Shown: positions 1 through 8,792, counted from the stretch's first letter. The stretch: 36,374 nt of DNA from Oculatellaceae cyanobacterium Prado106 (GCA_025454315.1 JALOOP010000007.1:1-36374), one strand, 5' to 3'. Notes: generated by a model not told the origin, from the letters alone. Program-made: numbers and translations.

Positions 1-230
1 CGAGGTGTTTTTCATGGGTACATGCTAACTGGCTTCGCTTCGAGGGTTTTTGCCCCCCCGCCCCAACTTTGGGGAGCCGAGCCTTCGAGGTGTTTTTCAT
101 GAGTCTTTGTAGGAGTTTTCAGGGAGTCATCCTAGAAGATTCATCGAATCTGAAGGCTCCCAGAGTTGAGGCCAGGATTGGAAGAGTTGGGGGCGCAACT
201 TATCTAAGCGAAGCCAATCGAGATTTGTTT
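1..230. repeat. Dispersed palindromic intergenic repeat, copy 1 (cut by window edge)
   Basis: The stretch contains a GGCTTCGCTTCGAGGG segment, a C-run, a CCCCAACTTTGGGG palindrome and the string CCTAGAAGATTCATCGAAT. All of these have close counterparts at 29660-29908, so this is one copy of a dispersed family. The 16-mer CGAGGTGTTTTTCATG occurs at 1-16 and again at 86-101, so the edge carries a tandem unit of about 85 bp. I see no gene here; the open frame at 69-362 is built from this repeat and the array that follows. Confidence 0.7.
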
Positions 231-263
231 GTACAGAGCCACTCTGCTAGGAAAAAGGGAGAG

Positions 264-815
264 CGATCGCCCCCTAACTTCAAGAACCGGAGTTCTGAGT
301 TAGAACGATTCCGCTTCAACCAGGGAAATTCACAGGCACCTGTAAGAACGATCGCCCCCTAAGTGGGAAAATCCACGGTCACGAGTGAGAACGATCGCAC
401 TTTAACCTCGACGATTGAGGTTGAAGTTGAAAACCGTCTCACGCCGAGTGGGGAAATCCACGGTCATGAGTGAAAACGATCGCACTTTCAGCGACAAAGT
501 TTAGGGTTGGAAGTAGGAACGATCGCACTTTCAGCAAGACGGTTTAGGGGCAGAAGTGAAAACGATCGCACTTTCAGCGACAAAGTTTAGGGTTAGAAGT
601 GAAAAGGGTCGCACTTTCAGCGAGACAGTTCGGACTTGGAGTGAGAGCGATCGCACTTTCAGCGAGACAGTTCGGGCTTGAAGTAGGAATGATCGCACTT
701 TATGCCTGACGATTCGGACTTGAAGGGAGAGCGATCGCACCTTCAGTTTGACGATTGGGTGCTATAGGGAGAGCGATCGCACTTTGACCCTGGCGATTGA
801 GGGACAGCCGCTAAA
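264..815. repeat. Tandem array of ~42.5-bp units, each with a GATCGC core
   Basis: The core CGATCGC (or a degenerate form) begins at about 264, 306, 349, 392, 435, 477, 520, 563, 606, 648, 690, 732 and 774, which is thirteen positions 42-43 bp apart. Most cores from 392 onward are followed by a CACTTT-like tail. Units in the middle share the pattern core, ACTTTCAGCGA, then a G-rich segment. The unit at 435 and the one at 606 have lost the perfect core. Reading the array on the minus strand gives a repetitive pseudo-protein, which I do not regard as a gene. There are no unique spacers, so it is not a CRISPR array. Confidence 0.8.
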
Positions 816-876
816 ATGAGGATACTTTAGCCTCAACGGCTTTCGCTTTGACGTGAGAACAACCCCCAAAAGAGCC

Positions 877-1140
877 ATGAATTCTCCTTCCCCGGTCGAT
901 CCGCTCAACGTGTGGCACTACAAGCCTTGGTGGTGTCAGCCCTGGTCAATTCTGCTGACCGGGATTTCCTTGATTGGCGGCAGTTGGAGCCTGTTTCATC
1001 GGCTGTGGCTGACGCTGCTGGTGGGGGTACCGATCGCCCTTTGGATGGGCTTTTTTCTGCTGGTTTACCCAAAGTTGTTCCGTCAGATGCAAGCCAATGC
1101 CCAAGATGACGAGGCCGTGGAGCATCAGTCACCCAACTGA
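877..1140 (+). CDS. Small two-helix membrane protein, DUF6737-like
   Basis: The product is 87 aa if it starts at the ATG at 877; an in-frame GTG at 853 would add eight residues. The N-terminal part has the Trp-rich stretch WHYKPWWCQPWSILLTG (about residues 14-30), followed by two hydrophobic segments (about 23-37 and 44-65) and a short acidic, polar tail. This arrangement resembles small cyanobacterial membrane proteins of the DUF6737 type, recognised from memory of the family. Function is unknown. No neighbouring gene on the same strand is close enough to suggest an operon. Confidence 0.6.
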   Translation: MNSPSPVDPLNVWHYKPWWCQPWSILLTGISLIGGSWSLFHRLWLTLLVGVPIALWMGFFLLVYPKLFRQMQANAQDDEAVEHQSPN

Positions 1141-1212
1141 ATAGCACAGCCTCTTTCAATAAAGAGAGCATTGGTGCATTGTGTTAGACCCTGACTGACT
1201 GCCTATCTCCTG

Positions 1213-1581
1213 CTACTTCAAAGCATCGATCGTTACTAAACCCTCTTCGATCGCCTGAATCCGCAGATCATAGCCTCGTAATAGCTGCATTCCAATCAAC
1301 GGAACCGTCTCTGATTCGTTGATGTAAATCTCACGATATTGCCCGTCCCAGATCACAAGCCCGATATAGACTTCAAACGTACAAAAAGTTCCATCGCCCA
1401 ATGTTGCTACATCTCGCCCCTCCCAACTCAGCCCTAATGTGGCAATCATGTCAGACGGTAAGGTAAGAAACCCCGAAAATCCTGTATCAATTACAGCATC
1501 TACCATCCGAGTTGTTTCATTATTTCTGACTGCGATCGATAGCATCGCCTCACACCTTTGATTCACACGCCCCTGCATCAT
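1213..1581 (-). CDS. Clan AA (retropepsin-like) aspartic protease-like protein
   Basis: The 122-aa product carries the aspartic protease signature VIDTGFSGFLTLP (about residues 29-41), with the single catalytic Asp in the DTG context, and a second hydrophobic-Gly block, VPLIGMQLLRGYDL (about 93-106), matching the second half of a retropepsin fold. One-domain proteins of this kind would act as homodimers. Its ATG overlaps the TGA of the upstream gene at 1578-1853 by 4 bp, which implies translational coupling. Proteins of this type next to such a partner recur in cyanobacteria; no substrate is known to me. The protease fold is a family-based call and activity is an inference. Confidence 0.7.
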   Translation of the reverse strand: MMQGRVNQRCEAMLSIAVRNNETTRMVDAVIDTGFSGFLTLPSDMIATLGLSWEGRDVATLGDGTFCTFEVYIGLVIWDGQYREIYINESETVPLIGMQLLRGYDLRIQAIEEGLVTIDALK

Positions 1582-1853
1582 GGCTTGGCTCTCAAACTCC
1601 GTGCGCCAAAATGATCAACAGCTAAATGCCCAATACGAACAAACCAGGTCTGAGTATCAGGGACTCGTGCGGAAAGGTGCTTCGCTGCGGTCACCAAATC
1701 ATCCGCAACTTCAAACGCCCCAGTTTCAATGTCGATCGCAACGATTCTGCCATGGTTGCCTTCCTCGACTTGCGATCGCACCTGAGTCTGATAAATCTCA
1801 TCGCCACGTCGTGCAAACTCTTCTTTGCTGTAGCGGGGTTGTCGAACTGCCAT
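1578..1853 (-). CDS. Small conserved cyanobacterial protein coupled to a retropepsin-like gene
   Basis: The 91-aa product is soluble and begins with a basic, Arg/Tyr-rich segment (residues 3-16). The core GRIVAIDIETGAFEVADD (about 35-52) and the later TWFVRIGHLAVDHFG block are typical of a small cyanobacterial family of unknown function that often sits directly before a clan AA protease-like gene. Stop and start overlap as TGA/ATG with the downstream gene, so the two are very likely co-translated. The pairing resembles a toxin-antitoxin layout, but nothing in the sequence proves that role. Confidence 0.65.
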   Translation of the reverse strand: MAVRQPRYSKEEFARRGDEIYQTQVRSQVEEGNHGRIVAIDIETGAFEVADDLVTAAKHLSARVPDTQTWFVRIGHLAVDHFGARSLRAKP

Positions 1854-2104
1854 TGGTTTGACCTTGTTTCACCTGTGCCCTCTCATTTTACTTGGATTGA
1901 CTTGCTCTGCCACCTCATCGAAAATCTAAACCCCGATTCCCTCGCATGTCTTAAGCCAAAGATAGGCTAACTTAGCTAACTTACATAGACAAATAGATAA
2001 ACTAAGAGAAATTAACTGAGTTCGGATTTCAGCTTGAGCCGTGTAGGCTAGCAAATGCTTCTGGGAAGAAAAGCGCGTTTCTAAAGTACAGGATGGTGTT
2101 TGGT

Positions 2105-2356
2105 ATGGAGACAGTTAGATTAAAATCGCATGTTGGAAACGATGGGGTACTGCATCTGGATGTGCCCATCGGTCTGCACGATACTTATTTAGAAGTTGTT
2201 GTGGTTGTTCAGCCGATTTCTTCCACCCAAACTGTGCCATCTGGAACTCCAGAATGGCAGTCTTCATGGGCTGCGATAGAGCAAGTTCGACAACATTACC
2301 AAGGTAAGAAATTTAGCGATAGTACGGAACTTATACGAGAGGATAGACAACGTTGA
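2105..2356 (+). CDS. Probable antitoxin of a VapBC-like pair
   Basis: The 83-aa product starting METVRLKSHVGNDGVLHLDVP fits small beta-rich antitoxin-like proteins found before PIN-domain genes in cyanobacteria. An alternative ATG lies four codons upstream at 2093; I prefer 2105 because family members start close to the T-V-R-L-K-S motif. The C-terminal part (WQSSWAAIEQVRQHYQGKKF) looks like the helical, toxin-wrapping segment of an antitoxin. The stop codon overlaps the TTG start of the next gene. The assignment rests on this pairing and on general family appearance. Confidence 0.65.
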   Translation: METVRLKSHVGNDGVLHLDVPIGLHDTYLEVVVVVQPISSTQTVPSGTPEWQSSWAAIEQVRQHYQGKKFSDSTELIREDRQR

Positions 2357-2781
2357 CTCGATATGTTGTTGATGCCAATGTCGCGATTAAATGGGTTCTT
2401 CCAGAGATCCATGCTGAGGCTGCGTTGCGGCTTCAAAGACCCAATTACGAATTGTTGGTACCAGACTTTTTCTTTCCAGAGATTGGGAATGTGTTGTGGA
2501 AGCGGGTTCAAAGAGGTGAGGACAACCTAGAATCGGCTCAGAACACTTTACAAGCCTTAATGGGAGTACCTTTAAGTGTTCATCCCTCTTTGGGGCTAAT
2601 GCCTCAAGCCCTAGAAATTGCAGTTAGGGTTCAGCAAGCCGTTTATGACTGTGTATACCTGAGCTTAGCTATTGAACACAATTGTCAAATGGTTACTGCT
2701 GATGAGCGCTTGTTCAACGCTCTCCGAAACGATCGCCTAGCTACTTCACTATGTTGGGTAGAAGATTTACCCGAAACTTGA
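2353..2781 (+). CDS. VapC-like PIN-domain ribonuclease toxin
   Basis: This 142-aa protein has the full set of PIN-domain acidic residues: D7 in VVDANVAIKW, E43 in FFPEIGNVLW, D99 in VYDCVYLSLA and D117 in VTADERL. These bind the divalent metal for RNA cleavage in the VapC family. It starts at a TTG that overlaps the TGA of the antitoxin-like gene, the usual coupling in such modules. The natural target (tRNA, rRNA or mRNA) cannot be read from the sequence. The frame is intact and of normal length, so the toxin is probably functional. Confidence 0.8.
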   Translation: MTRYVVDANVAIKWVLPEIHAEAALRLQRPNYELLVPDFFFPEIGNVLWKRVQRGEDNLESAQNTLQALMGVPLSVHPSLGLMPQALEIAVRVQQAVYDCVYLSLAIEHNCQMVTADERLFNALRNDRLATSLCWVEDLPET

Positions 2782-2963
2782 AACCCGATGCTTAGAGTGA
2801 GTGGGGCAAGTGAGTTGGGGAAATATCCTTTAACAAATCCTTCAGGGGAATGCAAGCTAAACTCACCAATCAAGCTAAACTGATAGGCAGAGTGATGGAG
2901 TAAACCCAAGCCCATTCTCGGGTACGATCGCTCAGCACCTTTAGCATTGGACGCTTTTTAGCG

Positions 2964-4133
2964 TTGGATAATACAGTGATTGCGAGTTTTTCTTCTGGAA
3001 CGGATCGGGATGTCAGCAGTAACGTTGGCCAGCACGGCGGTCAGCAGAGTGGTCAGCAGAGTGGTCGTCAGGCACGAGCGGCTTGGCGGGGGCTGATTGA
3101 AGAGTATCGCTCCTACTTGCCTGTAACGGATAAGACACCTGTTGTTACGCTCCTAGAAGGCAACACGCCGCTGATTCCGGCTCCTGCGATCGCCGCCCAA
3201 ATCGGTCGCAATGTCCAGGTCTGGGTCAAATACGACGGCCTCAATCCCACGGGCAGCTTCAAAGATCGGGGCATGACCATGGCGGTGTCCAAGGCCAAGG
3301 AAGCCGGAGCCGAGGTGGTTATTTGTGCTAGCACGGGCAACACGTCCGCCGCTGCGGCTGCCTATGCTAGACGCGCCGGGATGCGCGCCTATGTGTTGAT
3401 TCCGGATGGCTATGTTGCCCTTGGAAAATTGGCTCAGGCATTGCTCTATGGGGCTGAAGTGCTGGCGATTCAGGGCAACTTTGACCGGGCACTAGACATT
3501 GTTCAGCAAGTCTCCGAACGCTACCCGGTGACGCTGGTGAATTCGGTCAATCCTTATCGTTTGGAAGGACAAAAGACCGCTGCGTTTGAAATTGTGGATG
3601 CCTTGGGTAATGCACCAGATTGGCTGTGCATTCCGGTGGGTAACGCGGGCAATATTTCGGCCTATTGGATGGGGTTCTGTGAGTATCATCAGGGTGGATT
3701 GTGCGATCGCCTCCCCCGCATGATGGGCTTCCAGGCTGCCGGAGCCGCCCCCCTAATCAGCGGTCATCCCATTGAACACCCTGAAACCTTGGCCACGGCT
3801 ATTCGCATCGGCAATCCTGCGAGCTGGCAAAAAGCGGTCGCGGCCAAAGATGCCAGCCAAGGCCAGTTCAACGCTGTCACCGATGAAGAAATTTTGACGG
3901 CCTATCGCCTGTTGGCCTCTCAGGAAGGCATCTTCTGTGAACCTGCCAGTGCGGCTTCTGTAGCTGGGCTACTCAAGGTCAAAGACCAAGTCCCTGCCAA
4001 TGCAAAAATTGTCTGTGTGCTGACCGGGAATGGCCTCAAAGACCCTGATACGGCTATCAAGCATTGCCAAAATCAATTCAAAACGGGCATTGATCCCACC
4101 CTCTCCGCAGTCGCTTCCACGATGGGATTTTAA
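2964..4133 (+). CDS. thrC: Threonine synthase
   Basis: Converts O-phosphohomoserine to threonine with pyridoxal phosphate, the last step of threonine synthesis. The motif [10 protein letters not shown] (about 94-103) holds the PLP lysine K100; the phosphate-binding [13 protein letters not shown] block follows, and [13 protein letters not shown] near the C-terminus is also typical. There is no ATG before M104, so the start must be non-ATG: TTG at 2964 or GTG at 2976, neither with a clear ribosome binding site. The extra N-terminal segment contains a GQQSGQQSG stretch made by a 12-bp DNA duplication; the conserved protein begins near [15 protein letters not shown] strong hairpin follows the stop. 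Confidence 0.93.
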   Translation: MDNTVIASFSSGTDRDVSSNVGQHGGQQSGQQSGRQARAAWRGLIEEYRSYLPVTDKTPVVTLLEGNTPLIPAPAIAAQIGRNVQVWVKYDGLNPTGSFKDRGMTMAVSKAKEAGAEVVICASTGNTSAAAAAYARRAGMRAYVLIPDGYVALGKLAQALLYGAEVLAIQGNFDRALDIVQQVSERYPVTLVNSVNPYRLEGQKTAAFEIVDALGNAPDWLCIPVGNAGNISAYWMGFCEYHQGGLCDRLPRMMGFQAAGAAPLISGHPIEHPETLATAIRIGNPASWQKAVAAKDASQGQFNAVTDEEILTAYRLLASQEGIFCEPASAASVAGLLKVKDQVPANAKIVCVLTGNGLKDPDTAIKHCQNQFKTGIDPTLSAVASTMGF

Positions 4134-4152
4134 GGCGGGATTTTAAGTTTAT

Positions 4153-4208
4153 GGGTTCAACATTAAGGGGGGAAGATGCTAGGTCGCAGCACCTTCCCCC
4201 CTTAACCC
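4153..4208. terminator. Bidirectional hairpin between thrC and the convergent coiled-coil gene
   Basis: An almost perfect inverted repeat pairs TTAAGGGGGGAAG with CTTCCCCCCTTAA, continues through TGCT/AGCA, and has a 7-nt loop. Short outer complements (GGGTT/AACCC) extend it. It lies between two genes that converge, thrC on plus and the gene at 4222-4734 on minus, so it can end both transcripts. There is no long T-tract on either side. Confidence 0.7.
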
Positions 4209-4221
4209 TTAACATTAGTGT

Positions 4222-4734
4222 CTAGCTTTCGGGTTGATACAGCGCTAGCTCGTGAGAGACAGAGATGGTCTTAAGCTGGGATTGTTCTTGCTGGGCTTTG
4301 CGGGCTTGCGCTAGCCGATCGACTGTGTCGCCCAGGGTGGCGGTTAGGGATTGGCGGGTTTCGGCATGGTTGGTTTGCTCTTGCTTGAGCGCTTGAGAGA
4401 GGCGATCGCACTCTACCAAAGCCTGGACAAGCTGTTCCTTCAGGGCTTCTGGGTTTTGGACTTGCTGCACCTGCTGCTGAATCTGCCGCTCATAGGCTGG
4501 AGTCATGCGGGTGTGAATGGCGATCGCATCGGCTTGTTGCAATTCTGCATTCAAGGCTTGTATTTGCTGCTGGGCTAGGCAAGCCTCGGCACGGCGCTGC
4601 TGGGCTTCGGCCTCGTAGCGCTGTCGCCATTGGTTGGCGCTGGCGAGGGCTTCGTCGCGCTCTTGTTGCATCTGAGCCAGTTTTTGTTGCAAAGTCTGGA
4701 TCTCATCGATCCACTGCCGGACTTCCTGAATCAT
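4222..4734 (-). CDS. Coiled-coil protein of unknown function
   Basis: The 170-aa product is almost entirely heptad-patterned and rich in Gln, Glu and Ala, with two long predicted coiled-coil stretches (about residues 5-70 and 80-150) broken near HTRMTPAYERQ. There is no signal peptide or membrane segment. It ends in a short non-coiled tail (SVSHELALYQPES). I do not recognise a specific family. It lies downstream of tgt on the same strand, 108 bp after it, so it may belong to the same transcript. Confidence 0.6.
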   Translation of the reverse strand: MIQEVRQWIDEIQTLQQKLAQMQQERDEALASANQWRQRYEAEAQQRRAEACLAQQQIQALNAELQQADAIAIHTRMTPAYERQIQQQVQQVQNPEALKEQLVQALVECDRLSQALKQEQTNHAETRQSLTATLGDTVDRLAQARKAQQEQSQLKTISVSHELALYQPES

Positions 4735-4842
4735 AGGATTTGCTGAGTCTAACTTGAGGCTGATGCTAGACGAGTGTATCCCATAATTGAAAGGGCGAAT
4801 CAGATAGAACCTGTAAACTTTCCAGAATTTTGAGCCCAGACC

Positions 4843-6033
4843 TTAAGATTTACTCTCGTTTGTGCCCAAATGCCCTGATTCAGACGGCTCCAACCAGGTC
4901 GCAAACTCCTCTACAAAGCGATCGCCCAAAATTGCCTCCCGAATGCGCTGGGTAAATCGGATCAGTTCGGTGATGTTGTGAATCGACAGCAAACTGTAGA
5001 CCAGGAGTTCTTGCGATCGCAGCAAATGACAAAGATAAGCCCGAGTGAAATTCTGGCAGGTATAGCAAGGACAGGTTTCATCCATGGGCGTGAAGTCGGT
5101 CTTGAATCGGGCATTTTTGAGGTTCCAGCGATCGCCCTTGACCAGCGCATTGCCATGACGCGCCAACCGGGTGGGGATGACACAGTCGAATAAATCAATG
5201 CCTGCTGCGATCGCCTGTGCCATCTCGCGGTAGGTGCCAACGCCCATCAGGTAGCGGGGTTTGTCCGGGGGCAGGAGCGGCGTGGTGGCCTTGACGATTT
5301 TCTCAATCAGTTCAGGCGGTTCCCCCACGCTGACACCGCCAATGGCATAGCCATGCATGTCCAGAGCCGCAATCTTCTCCGCCGCTTCCTGCCGCAAATC
5401 TAGATAAACGCCGCCTTGCACAATCGGAAACAGGGCTTGATCGGGGCGTTGGTGCGCCGCAATACAGCGTTCCAGCCAGCGAAAGGTACGCTGAGTGGCC
5501 AACTCGACTTGCTCACGACTAGCCGGATAGGGCGGACATTCATCAAACGCCATGATCACATCTGCACCCAAAGCATTTTGGATTTGAATCGAACGCTCTG
5601 GGGTGAGGTGAATCATCTGGCCGTCTCGGGGCGATCGAAAGGTCACGCCTTCTTCGCGAATCGTCCGCATTTCGCTCAGGCTAAACACCTGAAATCCGCC
5701 CGAGTCCGTCAGCATGGGGCCACTCCACCCCATAAACCGATGCAGCCCCCCGGCCTCTGCGACAATCTCTTCACCGGGCTGCAAGTGCAGGTGATAGGTA
5801 TTGGACAGCACCATTTGCGCCCCGGTTTCGGCTAACTGAGCAGGTGTCAGGGTTTTGACATTGGCCAGAGTGCCCACGGGCATGAATCTTGGGGTTTCAA
5901 CCGAGCCGTGAGGCGTGGAGAAGACTCCGGCGCGGGCATGGCTGTGGCTACAGTGAGCCTTGCACTCAAAAGAAAAGTGAGGTGAGGACGCGACAGGATG
6001 AGCGGTGGACGGAGAGGATGAGGTCATAACCAA
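4843..6033 (-). CDS. tgt: tRNA-guanine transglycosylase
   Basis: Exchanges guanine 34 of Asp, Asn, His and Tyr tRNAs for the queuosine precursor preQ1. All key residues are present: D110 in [13 protein letters not shown], the nucleophile D283 in [10 protein letters not shown], and the zinc ligands C321, C323, C326 (CPCYTC) and H352. The 396-aa length is slightly above the usual roughly 375 because of a Ser/Pro-rich N-terminal stretch of about 20 residues; the second Met (codon 3) is an equally possible start. It is followed on the same strand by the coiled-coil gene and preceded, 166 bp away, by the GH3 gene. Confidence 0.95.
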   Translation of the reverse strand: MVMTSSSPSTAHPVASSPHFSFECKAHCSHSHARAGVFSTPHGSVETPRFMPVGTLANVKTLTPAQLAETGAQMVLSNTYHLHLQPGEEIVAEAGGLHRFMGWSGPMLTDSGGFQVFSLSEMRTIREEGVTFRSPRDGQMIHLTPERSIQIQNALGADVIMAFDECPPYPASREQVELATQRTFRWLERCIAAHQRPDQALFPIVQGGVYLDLRQEAAEKIAALDMHGYAIGGVSVGEPPELIEKIVKATTPLLPPDKPRYLMGVGTYREMAQAIAAGIDLFDCVIPTRLARHGNALVKGDRWNLKNARFKTDFTPMDETCPCYTCQNFTRAYLCHLLRSQELLVYSLLSIHNITELIRFTQRIREAILGDRFVEEFATWLEPSESGHLGTNESKS

Positions 6034-6199
6034 GCCCGAGACAAAACAAAGACTTTGATAATACTATGAGGGTTTAGGAGTAAGCCTGAAGTAGGCTGAA
6101 ATGCTTCTACCAGGCCATCCAGACTATTGAGCGGCTGAAGCCACTACTACAAACTCTATGGCAGTGACCTGACGGGGGATTGATCGCAATCACAGGTCG

Positions 6200-7891
6200 T
6201 TAATCTGTGAATGTAGAATCGCTGGTGGGTTGCAAGTCCTTGCCCCAGAGGGTGTTGAGAGCGATCGCCTGTGCTGCTTCCATTTGTCCGTAGGTGAACA
6301 CATAGGGAATGTGGGCAGGCAAAAGGGGCAAAAAGCGATCGAGGACATAGGGCGTTCCGTAGAATACCACGGCCTGCAACTGTTCGGTTTGCAGGAGAAA
6401 CTTCAGCCAATCCAAGGCTAAATCCGTTAAGCCCGAACTGACTCGAAAGGGATTGCTGCGAATAAACAGTTGCAGTAGCGTCGGCTGCCAGTCTGGCGTT
6501 TCGGGATGAAGTTCCCGATCGAACAAAATGCGATCGGGATCTAGGCGCATCTTGGGACTATAGCTGTCAAGGACTCGCAGATGATAGCCCAGGTATTGGG
6601 GGAGAGCGATCGCCGGAGCTTGCCGAGCCAAAAAGGGACAGTTCAGCGCATCATCTAGGATCACCAGATTGCGGAGTGGGTGAGCGTTCGAGGGTTGCTC
6701 TAAGCGGGAGATGGGCGGACGATGAACCTGCATGGAGGCTTGCAGGATGGTGGTGACACTGGCGATCGCTTCAGGCCGCGCCAAGGCTTCCAACTGCACC
6801 GGGTCAGGCTGGGCATGTTCCCAGGCATGGGAGGTGTCGCCAGAAATGGGCAGCGAACAAACACGATGCTTGGCCTGCCAAATCCGCTCCAGCGAAGCAT
6901 GAATCTGCTCCAAAGGAATGCGTCCGGTTTCGATCGCTTCCACCAGGGCTGCAATACTCGCCTCCGGGTCAGCAGGCATCAACACAATATCCGCTCCCGC
7001 CGCAACCGCCAGCACCGCCGCTTCCTCGGCTCCATAATGCTGGGTAATTGCCCCCATAATCAGCGCATCGGTAACAATCAGGCCATTGAAGCCCATCTGC
7101 TGCCGCAGTTGCCCCGTGAGAATGGAGCGGGACAGCGTGGCCGGATAATCCGCGTCCCAGGCCGGAATTTGCAGATGTGCCGTCATCACCGCATCGACTC
7201 CAGTGGCGATCGCCCCCAAAAACGGCGGCAGTTCCACCGCTTCCAAGCGTGTCGCGTCATGGGGAATCACAGGCAGCGTCAGGTGAGAGTCGATCGCCGT
7301 ATCGCCATGTCCTGGAAAATGCTTGGCAGTCGTTAACACGGGATGCTGCTGTGCGCCCTGGATAAAGGCATGGGTCAGTTGACTGACCTGCTCGCTGGTT
7401 TCGCCCCAAGCCCGGATATTGATCACGGGATTATCAGGATTGTTGTTGACATCGACGATCGGCGCGAGAATCCAGTTGAGTCCAATGGCGATCGCTTCTT
7501 CTGCCGTGGTGCTGCCCATTTGGTGGGATTGAGCGATCGCCCCCGGTAAATCCTGCTGTGCCATTGCGCCCAGTGCCATGGGAGGCGGAAAGCGAGTCGC
7601 TCCCGCAAAGCGTTGGCCGACACCTTCTTCAATATCCGCCGCCATGAGCAGGGGGATGGTAGACCAGTGTTGCAGTTGTTGCGATCGCAGCCCCACTTCC
7701 ACCGCCGTACCGCCCAGCAAAATCACCCCGCCCACGCCCAAATCCTCAATGTAGTGGCGCAGGACGGCTTGGGTCGGCTCCCAGGCCGGATATTCAATCT
7801 GATGATCAAACAAATGCCCAGAGGCGCGTACCACGACCATCTGGGCAACTTTTTGAACCAGAGTCAACTCTTCCCAATCTATCCACGACAT
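6200..7891 (-). CDS. Glycoside hydrolase family 3 protein (beta-N-acetylhexosaminidase-like)
   Basis: The 563-aa protein, counted from ATG 7891, has the GH3 barrel with the KHFPGHGDT signature (residues 190-198) typical of NagZ-like members, in which a His/Asp dyad serves as acid-base, and the nucleophile D275 in IVTDALIMGAI. The second half (after about 340) is a longer C-terminal region as in two-domain family members rather than the short bacterial NagZ. The likely role is removing N-acetylglucosamine from peptidoglycan fragments. There is no signal peptide. An alternative TTG start lies 11 codons upstream; I chose the ATG because MSWIDWEELTLVQKVAQM aligns with the family start. Confidence 0.85.
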   Translation of the reverse strand: MSWIDWEELTLVQKVAQMVVVRASGHLFDHQIEYPAWEPTQAVLRHYIEDLGVGGVILLGGTAVEVGLRSQQLQHWSTIPLLMAADIEEGVGQRFAGATRFPPPMALGAMAQQDLPGAIAQSHQMGSTTAEEAIAIGLNWILAPIVDVNNNPDNPVINIRAWGETSEQVSQLTHAFIQGAQQHPVLTTAKHFPGHGDTAIDSHLTLPVIPHDATRLEAVELPPFLGAIATGVDAVMTAHLQIPAWDADYPATLSRSILTGQLRQQMGFNGLIVTDALIMGAITQHYGAEEAAVLAVAAGADIVLMPADPEASIAALVEAIETGRIPLEQIHASLERIWQAKHRVCSLPISGDTSHAWEHAQPDPVQLEALARPEAIASVTTILQASMQVHRPPISRLEQPSNAHPLRNLVILDDALNCPFLARQAPAIALPQYLGYHLRVLDSYSPKMRLDPDRILFDRELHPETPDWQPTLLQLFIRSNPFRVSSGLTDLALDWLKFLLQTEQLQAVVFYGTPYVLDRFLPLLPAHIPYVFTYGQMEAAQAIALNTLWGKDLQPTSDSTFTD

Positions 7892-7929
7892 GATCGGCTC
7901 ATCCTTGATGCGAATCCGGTGCAAATCCT

Positions 7930-7975
7930 CTGGCTAATCCCCTGGCTAATCCCCTGGCTAATTCCCTGGCTCATC
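7930..7975. repeat. 12-bp tandem repeat across the rbfA stop codon
   Basis: Four copies of CTGGCTAATCCC-like units begin at 7930, 7942, 7954 and 7966. The rbfA stop codon (7958-7960) lies within the array. Since 12 bp is a multiple of three, copy-number change would not shift the frame. Confidence 0.75.
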
Positions 7976-8485
7976 CGTTTCGTCGATCTCATCCATTTCA
8001 TCCACCTCATCCACCTCATCCATCTCAGCAGCAGCATCTGCAGCATCTGCATCGTCAACATCGGCAGCAGCACCACGGGCTGTACTGTCACCCGGTTCGC
8101 GGTCTAGCTCATCGTCCCAGCCGCTAGCTTGGCGCTCCTGGCTGAGGCGGTTAATCAGCGACAGCACCTGAGTGCCCTGCTCAATGGACAGATCTTCCAG
8201 GAAAATAATTTCAGGTGTCCGACGCAAGCGCATCCGCCGTCCCAATTCGCCCCGAACAAATCCTGTAGCCGACTTCAGACCCGCCATTGTCTCCGATCGC
8301 GCCTCTGCTGAGCCATAGACGCTGACAAAAATCTTGGCATGTTGCAAATCCCCTGCCACATCCACATGGGTGACACTGACCATGCCCATGCCCACCCGGT
8401 CATCCTTAATCCCCGAGAGGAGAAGCTGACTGACCTCACGCTTCATCAATTCTGCTACTCGGGCAATGCGTCGATCGGTTGCCAA
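7958..8485 (-). CDS. rbfA: Ribosome-binding factor A with an acidic C-terminal extension
   Basis: RbfA binds the 30S subunit and helps mature the 16S rRNA 5' end. The core [45 protein letters not shown] and [14 protein letters not shown] blocks are characteristic. I place the start at the TTG at 8485 because a GGAGG lies five bases before it and family members begin with the sequence M-A-T-x-R-R. The protein is then 175 aa, longer than the usual 120-135: after about residue 124 comes a low-complexity Asp/Glu/Ala tail of about 50 residues, partly encoded by 9-bp DNA repeats. It follows ycf33 closely, an order I know from other cyanobacteria. Confidence 0.9.
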   Translation of the reverse strand: MATDRRIARVAELMKREVSQLLLSGIKDDRVGMGMVSVTHVDVAGDLQHAKIFVSVYGSAEARSETMAGLKSATGFVRGELGRRMRLRRTPEIIFLEDLSIEQGTQVLSLINRLSQERQASGWDDELDREPGDSTARGAAADVDDADAADAAAEMDEVDEVDEMDEIDETDEPGN

Positions 8486-8588
8486 GGGTTCCTCCAAGCC
8501 ATTACAAATGGTTTGCCTCACGGTAAGACCCAGCCTCACCGCAAGGACAAACGCACCAAACGTCAATTACATCAAACTCGAACGTGCC

Positions 8589-8792
8589 TTAAACGCCGTC
8601 CAGCCCCAGCATAGCGCGCAGGGTAAAACTCAGCGCAATAATAGAGGCAATCAGGAATCCGATGCTGGCGATCGCCGTACTAGGCCGCTTAAACAAAGGC
8701 AAAAGCGGACTAAACAAGCTAAACAAAACCCCCAGCGAAAAGCTGATTAAATACCGAGGATACCGAGAAACATTATTAAAAAATTCTTCCAT
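8589..8792 (-). CDS. ycf33: Ycf33 / DUF751 small membrane protein
   Basis: This 67-aa protein matches the Ycf33 (DUF751) pattern: N-terminal FFNNVSRYPRYLISFSLGV, a first membrane segment (about 14-34), a short basic loop with KRPSTA, and a second membrane segment ending FTLRAMLGL. The family is conserved in cyanobacteria and plastids; its function is not established. It is the first gene of the rbfA-GH3 series, about 100 bp before the rbfA start. Confidence 0.85.
   Translation of the reverse strand: MEEFFNNVSRYPRYLISFSLGVLFSLFSPLLPLFKRPSTAIASIGFLIASIIALSFTLRAMLGLDGV

Noticed and set aside
69-362. Open frame at the window start
   Set aside because: It is composed of the dispersed repeat and the start of the tandem array and has no family features.
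531-740. Minus-strand frame with a repeated VRSLSLQVRTV pattern
   Set aside because: The pattern is the 42-bp DNA array read in translation.
264-815. Possible CRISPR array
   Set aside because: The units are degenerate over their whole length and there are no distinct spacers between constant repeats.
5416-5835. 139-aa frame on the plus strand
   Set aside because: It is antisense to tgt, whose catalytic residues are all present.
6722-7336. 204-aa plus-strand frame
   Set aside because: It is antisense to the GH3 gene, which has its full motif set.
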